Made by a program: the position numbers and the translations under genes
Notes under the pieces: generated by a model
What the model was told of the DNA's origin: nothing
Database searches by the model: none
The model's input: only the letters and a program-made list of their open reading frames with translations
NCBI GenBank assembly: GCA_027579435.1
Contig: JANBPK010001190.1
Location: forward strand, 186,001-250,000
Origin: Candolleomyces eurysporus
Lineage: Eukaryota; Basidiomycota; Agaricomycetes; Agaricales; Psathyrellaceae
Direction: 5' to 3'
Length of the DNA: 64,000 nt
Shown here: piece by piece, positions 57,034-64,000 of the stretch
Layout: each line of letters starts with the position of its first letter
Numbering within the stretch: the stretch's first letter is position 1

Positions 57034-57305
57034 GTAGAAGGGTAGCACTCGTAAAGTAGAATAACATCGGGTTGTAAGCTTTATCGTTATCAATTTCAAG
57101 TAACCTTTCGTCGAATCGAACATCTACACATGGAAAGGAAGAAGGAAGGAAGGAAAGCGGGTTTCGTGACAAGGAAGCGTACGGGAATAAATACGATATA
57201 TACAAGAGCCTGAATGCGTGCCGAGGATGTCCCAATGAATGCGCGGATGTACAAGAGCGACAAAAGACCAGAGAAAAACGTATCATGGAAAGTAAATCAC
57301 TGGTA

Positions 57306-58674
57306 CTATGACGCTGGCATACCACCCATAAATTGATTCCGCTGAAGGGGAGTCAGTCAGAAATCAGAGTCACTGAACCGAGTCATAGAGACTCACCAAC
57401 TGCATGATCGTCGCCTTCTGGTCCGGTGGAAGCGTATTTATGGCGTCCTGACTCAAAGCAAGCACCTGCATGATCATGTCCTAACAAGACACGGTGAGTA
57501 CTAAGCACACCTCGGTAGATCACGTAAACACGACTTACCCTTTGCTGGTCACTCACTTCGGGTGCCTGAGCGGGTGAAGGAAGACCAGGCATTGCCGGGG
57601 GNCGGCGGACGGTAGTAAGATTGCGCTGCAGGCGGCATTTGGGGGGGTGGCTGGGCATACATCGAACTGGACGGAGGGGGCGTCGGCATGGTTGGTGGTA
57701 GATAAGACGGCATTCCGGGTGGTTGGGCGTAGGCGTGGGGTGGCGGTTGCAAATGGGATGGAGGGACTGCGTTAACGGGAGTCCGTGACGATGGAGGCAC
57801 CTGGGACATTAGCGGGGTAGATGGATGTCGCTTGACGTCTTGCATACTCCCGCCGGGCGAAGAGGATGTCGAGGCATCCCGCATTTTGTGTAGAACCTCG
57901 GTGGGGACTATTTTGTGAAGGAGGAGTGCTTGGAATAGGGCGTACGACAGCTGAGGTTGTTTCTGGAGCAGTATGCGAGCTTGTTCGGGGTGGGTGATGA
58001 TAAACGCCTAACAAGGTATTGGTGTGTGAAGCCTGATACCTGCATGTTGTTACACACCTTCATCTGGGCCAGCACCTCGAGCAGCTGGCTCGGTGGCATA
58101 CCCGCTAGAGTCGAGCTAATGGCATCTAGGGCTCCCATATTTTTCGGTAAGGGTCTGCCTGTCGGGAGGTTGGACATGAACGCCTCTGCAGTTTTCCACG
58201 CCGAGCGAGGTTCCGCAGGTCCTGGGTAGCCACTGTCGAGTATCTCGCCACGGACGGTAGTCTTGCCCTCGAGAAAAGGGTCAGAGTCGGCCAAGTCGAT
58301 GCGCAGAGGCCTTCCTCCGACCTCGGTGTTGTTGAGATTCCTGACAGCAGAGAGAGCGGTTTCGTGGTCTAGATGGAGCTTAGTATCATGCATCAAGTCA
58401 GATGAAGCGATTATACCAGAAAACTCGCAGAACCCATATCCTTTGGCCTTGCCCGTGTCTCTGTCGAACACCAATCTATCCCCAAGACATGAGCTTGCAA
58501 ACAGCAAGATAGAGTATGCCACTTACCTGAATCCAACGACCTGGCCCACAGACTTGAACACATCTATCAACTGCTCTTCCGCCATGTTATATGGTACATT
58601 TCCCACTGACGGACGGTAAGGTGAGGGAGAACACAGCGTACGACAAGAATCTCACCAAAGACGACTTTACTCAT
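57306..58674 (-). CDS. CSTF2: CSTF2/Rna15-type cleavage stimulation factor
   Basis: mRNA 3'-end processing factor binding GU-rich downstream elements (CstF-64; Rna15 in yeast), nuclear. A tiny exon 1 (58674-58656, MSKVVF) splices to VGNVPYNMAEEQLIDVFKSV, forming RNP2 and helix 1 of the RRM; RNP1 is KGYGFCEFS. Then comes the hinge domain (LLEVLAQMK, AFIITHPEQARILLQKQPQL) that binds CstF-77, a Pro-rich middle (YLPPTMPTPPPSSSMYAQPP) and the C-terminal helical domain (DMIMQVLALSQDAINTLPPD, QKATIMQLRNQFMGGM) ending at 57306. Six to seven exons; about 380 residues. The N at 57602 after GGGGG is spurious (frame restored if ignored). Confidence 0.92.
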
Positions 58675-59815
58675 TTTCGCTTGTTCGTTGCTCGTTGCTC
58701 GTTGCTCGATGCCAGTGGCAGTCGCCCGCGCACTGCCCAACCCCGACGATCCGTGCGCCATCACTTGATCACGTGCGTATACATGTTTGTCTCAAGCGCT
58801 CGTCTACAACTTTTCCAAGGAACGGAACAAGGAATGAGCATTGTTAACCGGATTGCTCAAAAAAAAGTACGTGAGCTGGAGATAAAGGTGAATAGAGCAT
58901 CATAGCAGTTTCCCTTGCGACCATCGGATGACTATGGATCCCTGCGCACGCACTGTCAATCGAAAATGCTCCTCTCACAGCTTTCAAGTATGCAACAACT
59001 GCTGCGGTCGGGCGCCAAGTTAAAATTCCTTCGGTGAGTGCACCCCTCCGCTGGAACAATACACTAGAGATCCACTCTCAACAATCGCATGATTTCACAA
59101 CACGCAGTACACAGTACCGTTTTACCGAGAAGAGACTCGAGCAAATGAGACCTGTCATCGGGTTGCTACCCTCAACCCAGTGGAGATTCAAGTGGTGCAT
59201 TCGCGAGAGCTCCAGAAGATTCCGGAGGTGGAGCCATCCCGTTGAATCGCGCACTAGTCCCACTTCATTGAAGGAAGGTCACCGAAATTTATGCTTGGTT
59301 TTTGCCTGGAGCACTTCGAGCCTGGGATCGATGACGACAGCTGTTTGGACTAGGGGAATCTGGGGTGCTCTCACGAAGTCGAACCGTTTGGACGGGTGCC
59401 GGATCAGCCCGCTGTTTGGCTGTGCTTGCTTCGGAAGGCGATATTGTGGTGCCAGCCGAAAAGTCGGTTGGCCTCCTCCCGTCCGCAGCACGTCCCTCGT
59501 CACCTCTACGGCTGCACGAACCTGTCAATCCGAAGGCAGAATTTTCGACGTTTCAACTCTTTGTCTTGTAATCGACTTCAAATGCTTAGCAAGGCTCTGG
59601 TGAGTAAGACATCGGGCTTTGCATTTTTTGAGATCCGCCGCGCTTTGCTATTCCGAAATGCAGTGCCCCGCACCACAAAAGGCAGTTCATTCCCCAGTCC
59701 GTGACAGATCTTGGCCGAGGCGTGGCCATGACTCATTCTAGTTACGGGTTTCGACATCACACTCACCCAATCTAGGTCCGCTGAGTCGGCATGAGTTGGC
59801 GGTGCCATGGATAAC
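58675..59815. other. Intergenic with CSTF2 promoter and TCGTTGC microsatellite
   Basis: CGTTGCT is repeated three times at ~58686-58708, just upstream of the CSTF2 start. Open frames at 59034-59603 (plus) and 59279-59503 (minus) have no recognisable domain and look like chance frames. No gene is called. Confidence 0.45.
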
Positions 59816-59824
59816 TATATAAAG
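59816..59824 (+). promoter_or_regulatory. TATA box of the Hsp20 gene
   Basis: TATATAAAG ends 96 bp before the ATG at 59920, the usual place for a heat-inducible fungal promoter. No perfect triple nGAAn heat-shock element was found, though TTCCGAA occurs at ~59650. Confidence 0.55.
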
Positions 59825-59919
59825 CACAAACTGAGTGGAGAGCGCCACAGAACCCCCCTCAAATTTAGCTTCAAAAGCCCAAAGGCATCCTCCCCTCTCC
59901 TCTTACATTCACCACTCCC

Positions 59920-60687
59920 ATGTCATCCAAAGCATCCCGTTCATCCGCGCTCAGCAATGCGGATATGGCTACCAACCCCATGTTTCAAAGGGCGGTGGAG
60001 CGAGTTGCGAACTTCAAATGTGCTCAAGCTATTCGGGCTGGTAGACTAAGGCTCGTGCAAGAGCCAAACCCAGCGTTACCCATGCGGTTCACACCAAGGT
60101 ATGTGTCGAGCCACTCTTCACTTCACTGCCTTTGTTCACCATCCCCCTCGCAGGATGGATCTCGTCGACGATCCCATTACTAATACTCGCATCGCGATCT
60201 TCGAATTACCAGGGATCAAGACTGCAGACGTGACCCTTCAGATACAGAGAGGAAATCTTATCATTACTGGTGAACGACGTCCTCCACCAGCTGTACAGAA
60301 AGCTCTAGAGTCTGCCCGCACTTCACTTGCTCGGAATCCTGTCGCCGCAGCCAACTCTATTGCAGCAGGGGACATGGCCGATGATTCCGAATCGTCCAAC
60401 CCTAGCCCTACCCCCTCTCTCGCCTTCCACGAACTGCGTTTTGGCCAGTTCGGTCGTGCTATTCCGGTCCCTGAAGGTATCAAGGTATGTGAATGTCTTA
60501 ATTGATTTCCCACTGCTTCTCATTGACTCACTACTCTTTCTTTTGTTCGACTGTTTAGGAATCCGACGTTACGGCGGCTCTTCAAGATGGGATGTTGACA
60601 GTCACTTGGCCTCAGAACCCTGCTGCCAGATCAGTGCAGAGTGTGACACCTCCTGTATCTCCTATCACAGGAACTTCTGCTCAATGA
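59920..60687 (+). CDS. Hsp20/alpha-crystallin small heat-shock protein
   Basis: ATP-independent holdase chaperone. Exons 59920-60098, 60154-60484, 60559-60687, 212 residues. N-terminal arm (residues 1-60), then the alpha-crystallin domain: RMDLVDDPITNTRIAIFELP, GIKTADVTLQIQRGNLIITG, ERRPP, a 50-residue Ala/Ser-rich insertion (residues ~120-165), LAFHELRFGQFGRAIPVPEG and the A-x-x-x-DGMLTVTWP signature strand (LQDGMLTVTWP). The long loop insertion inside the domain is typical for Agaricomycete Hsp20s. A C-terminal tail with PPVSPITG supplies an I/V-x-I/V-like anchor. A TATA box lies upstream. Confidence 0.93.
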
Positions 60688-63405
60688 GGGGCTAACGCAC
60701 ACCATTTCCTTGCACGGAGTTGCCGAGCCAAACACGACTTGAAACTCGAAGTTTGATTAAACTTGCCTTTCGCTCTTCCCACTCTTCTCTTTTCTCCATC
60801 TATGTTATATAACGGGTATACCTGGCTCTGTAGAACCCAAATTCGTTCACCTAGGGCTACGGGCCACATCTTTTTTGGTGGATTCTACCACGGACTATCA
60901 TCAATCCTCTATTTTTGGGCATATTTCATTTCGCATTTCAGCATGCACTCGATCGTTCCGTATCATTATTACGCTTTCCACCACCACCACCCCCGTTTGT
61001 ATTATAGCTATGGCTCGGTGATTTTTCTTTCATTGTAGTCCTTATTGTACTCTAGATCGTTCGTTTCCCCACTCAGTTTGTTTACTCCTTGGACGCGACT
61101 TTAATGTAACTCATAGACACGGAATATACCCATTCTCCCCACTACTTAAACCGTGAGCCCGAGCCATTAACGCCGAGTCACTTGGTAATGCCATGTGTTG
61201 ACTCCGTGTTGCTTCTTCCGCTGCACTTGTCGTTCCCCTCGGTCCCGACGGGAAGTCGTTTCTCAATCCGGCGGATGTAACGTATTTGTACTAGACGAGA
61301 GCAACAGTTGCTAGCGCCCTTATCCAATAATTGGAAAAGTTTTTTGTCAATTATCCTTCACCTCTATTTGTCGATCTGGGATGGACTACTACCTGCAACG
61401 ATGGACGTAATTGTTACGTCTGTTACGTCTAGCTTGCCTTCGCACTTCTGGACGATCTTACCTTGACTTGCCTGATTCGAAGCCATCTAACCGAGTCATT
61501 TGCGGCGCTCAATCGGCTATGTACTGCGCACTCAACGCGTAGCCAGTGGCACGACACGCGTTCATTGGTTGGCCGGGAGAATACACCCTCCAATCACAGA
61601 AGGCTCTCCGCAGCTACCAATTCATTCCATCTCTTGCAGTGATCGGTGATTCGATGTTAATCACAGTTTGGTATTTTTCACCGTTCCGGGCTTTTACAGA
61701 GCCCCCCTTTCCATTCTCCTACTTTTCACCGTAAACTTGAACAGAGTCGTCGGCTACATAATTGCGACCATAAGGTACCTTTGCAAGTTCCGTCAGAGGC
61801 GCATAGTACGTACCTGGCAGATGGATTATGACTGCATTTTGAAATTGTTGACACATGCTCCCCGCAAGAGGTACAACAGCATATTTTTCCTTCCATCCCG
61901 AACCTTTGTTTGTTCCGCAGACGAGTCAATTCGAAAATTTGAATCGACGGCCGATTGTACACGGCTGGTGCGAGCACTCTACTTGACACATTCCCGACCA
62001 GACGTTCCGCACCATGACTTGTGCTTGAGGTTGTGCCACTCAGTGGCACCGAGGTGTGTGCATTTGTCCTTGTGGGAGTCCATTTACCATGACACAGGAT
62101 GAGTCAACAGCCATAAACACGTAACACGAGCGCTGGCGTCTAGTTGGTGGCGTTTCAGGTAAGCGCTGTGCTCATTTCAGCGCATCTCTGATGCAGTTGC
62201 TCTTACACGAATTGCACGCGGCGGCATTGCAATAAGGGGGTGCACAAATACGAAAATGCCCTACGACACGTTCCACAAGGTTCATCGTAGCTGTAGAGAG
62301 GTGTACCCACGTAGATAACGTAGATAGGGTCCATTCAAACGATTTCCGACTTGAACCGCATTCACAGCTAGAAACTGGAGTGTTTCGCTGAAATCGGCAC
62401 CCTCTACGAGAGATCGTCTACTTGATAGCTATACTTGCTTCGGCCCCGGGATCTTTTTGAGGGTCTGCATCCGCGAATTAACCTTTGTGGCAGATGTGGC
62501 CCACAAATACACGCTTGCTTACCTGGTTCTGGTTCGCGAAACCCTGCCTCTGTTCCTCACAGCTCCGGCCTTGAGAAAAGTTGGTCGAGAAGGGTTGACA
62601 CACTCCTTTGTATGGAGCTTTCCTTTGTTTTTCAGGGCATGCAGCACGAATCGAGCAATTCGAACCTGATCGCCGAAGGGGGCGGGGACTTAGCCGCGAC
62701 TGATCGAAATGATCACTTGGAGTGGTTGGCACCACGTGGGCGCGACAGGTCGCATCCCTCGCTCTTTTTTGAGGAGTTCCCATTGAAGATAAGATGGTCG
62801 AGTATCGGTTTGGTAACTTTCCCTTCGCACCCTCCACATAATTGCGCACCACCCCCGCAACCGAAGAAATCAAAAACCCCACATCCCTCATTTGGACCTG
62901 AGCTTGCCAATCTTTTTCACAAGTTGATTGTCGACCGCGATCCGGCCTGGGACATCTCAGATTTCGTGTTGCCAGTGAGAAGCGCGCTCCAGGATGGTGA
63001 GAAGATATACGTAAGGAATGACCGTGCAGGTGAAAAGATGGTCATTGCAAGGGAAACCAACTATTTCCTTACGGTGGTACCCTTTCGTTTTTCAAGCCAG
63101 CGGTCCCGATAAGGCTGAGATGGACTCCTGGGTCTATGCTGTACACACGTGGGCTTGTGGCGCTGATGATCAGAGTATTCCATTCATCCAATCCTCAGTA
63201 GTCATCTCCAAAGTGCGAGGATTTCAAGTGACGCTTACTTATAGGTCCTCTTCTTATTAGGCTCGGCCATATTCAGAGGCAAAATATAAAAAAAAGATGT
63301 GGGCTCGAGGGAAGGACGACATTTTATTCGTTCTCTCCTCAGTGAACGGTCACCTCCCGACCTTCTAACACTCCTCGAACGACGACGGGCAGTCGTAGCC
63401 TTCAC
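60688..63405. other. 2.7-kb region with no convincing gene
   Basis: The first ~400 bp are the AT-rich 3' flank of the Hsp20 gene. A short direct repeat GTTACGTCTGTTACGTCT lies at ~61420. The longest frame (62435-63112, 225 codons) ends in a plausible helical stretch (FGPELANLFHKLIVDRDPAW) but has no recognisable domain, and its codon use is uneven; it may be part of an unrecognised gene. The last few hundred bp should hold the promoter of the transcription factor at 63406. Confidence 0.4.
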
Positions 63406-64000
63406 ATGCAAAAGGAAGACTTGGATACTTTCCAACAATCCGCTTCAGATGACTCGTCTACTTCGACCTCGCCAGCAGCCACTACGGCGGAGGAGCGACC
63501 CACCAGGTCCAATTACTGGCTACTAGGGAACCTTGGTAGAACGCCCTCAAAGGCCGAAAAANCGCAGTCGGTGAGTTCATCAATTCGACAAAGGTTACCA
63601 CGTATATCAGCTGATACTTCAATCTCCCAGTGGTGAGATCGCTTGTGCAGAGTGCAGGCGACTCAAGATACGATGCGACAAAATGTTACCATGCTCTTCT
63701 TGCGTGAAGCGCGGGTGCTCAGCACTGTGCCCAAATGGTCTGTATCTTCCACCGGAAACTATTAAACGCCTAATAATTAACGCCTCTCTGTCTATAGGCA
63801 CTATCCCACCAGGAGAGGGCAATAGGTGAGTTTCTCGAGCTTCGTTCTTACATCGTGTTGAGCCGACAGCGGCAATAGATTCGTGCTCGCTGCTACAGAG
63901 CATCTCCAGGAGAAATTGACGAAACTCGAGTCGCGCATGCGCGCCTTGGAGGATGCATTGGCCGTTACCCACGGGACGTGCTCAGACGAGCCTCACCCGT
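63406..64000 (+). CDS. Zn2Cys6 transcription factor (3' partial)
   Basis: Fungal binuclear zinc-cluster regulator, cut by the window end. Exons 63406-63570, 63631-63737, 63798-63825 and 63879 onward. A Ser/Thr-rich start (MQKEDLDTFQQSASDDSSTS) leads to the zinc cluster CAECRRLKIRCDKMLPCSSC followed by VKRGCSALCPNG, with all six Cys at CX2CX6CX5-6CX2CX6-8C spacing. Then GTIPPGEGNRFVLAATEHL and a heptad helix KLTKLESRMRALEDAL, the dimerisation coil expected just after the cluster. An N at 63562 after AAAAA is spurious: without it exon 1 ends in the phase required by exon 2 (EKRSRGEIAC). The regulatory middle-homology domain would lie beyond 64000. Confidence 0.93.

Noticed and set aside
59034..59603. 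189-codon frame between CSTF2 and Hsp20
   Set aside because: No start context, no domain, Arg/Trp-rich chance composition, and the opposite strand is open over the same part.
62435..63112. 225-codon frame before the Zn2Cys6 gene
   Set aside because: Only the last third looks protein-like; no homologous motif and no clean splice structure, so not called as a gene.

Overview
The window is nuclear DNA of a filamentous basidiomycete, probably an Agaricomycete. Genes are rich in short introns of about 50-65 nt with GT..AG borders, divergent gene pairs share promoters of about 200 bp, and several families (large PH-domain protein, Zygote-specific-like protein, multi-exon S12 esterases) are typical of mushroom-forming fungi. 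Rhizoctonia is a plausible source, but this is inference only. Single N characters follow homopolymer runs, and coding frames are restored when they are ignored. The sequence therefore looks like a pyrosequencing-type assembly and its frameshifts should be read with that in mind.

Layout. 1-2.6 kb: an RSC7/Swp82-type chromatin remodeller subunit (partial), a 25-residue ribosomal protein eL41 gene split by one intron, and a nuclear-looking orphan. 3.1-17.0 kb: six serine beta-lactamase-like (S12/EstB-type) genes in head-to-tail order, all with the same nine-exon structure. Five are recent copies and the sixth is an old one. Each spacer between the young copies carries a decayed piece of the 3' end of the upstream orphan, which fixes one breakpoint of the original duplication. 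17.1-17.85 kb: a conserved hypothetical. 18.0-30.6 kb: one very large minus-strand gene encoding a PH domain followed by long Ser/Pro-rich disordered and coiled-coil segments. 30.8-34.4 kb: RBX1 (SCF RING subunit), a seven-transmembrane protein and tubulin cofactor C.

34.5-53.9 kb is a rearranged accessory block. It holds a family of intron-rich coiled-coil proteins with a central hydrophobic stretch, resembling alpha-helical pore-forming proteins of the ClyA/Cry6/Hbl type. There are about four full-length or near full-length members on both strands plus at least five broken ones. Mixed in are an aminoglycoside-phosphotransferase-like kinase with a broken twin, a small Cys-rich secreted protein, and repeated copies of the tail of cofactor C. 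The block looks like a birth-and-death gene cluster created by segmental duplication.

54-64 kb returns to housekeeping genes: threonyl-tRNA synthetase with a possible mitochondrial-targeting upstream start, cleavage stimulation factor CSTF2/Rna15, an Hsp20 small heat-shock protein, about 2.7 kb without a convincing gene, and the start of a Zn2Cys6 transcription factor cut by the window end.

No CRISPR array, rRNA or tRNA gene was recognised, and no autonomous transposon with a readable transposase or reverse transcriptase.
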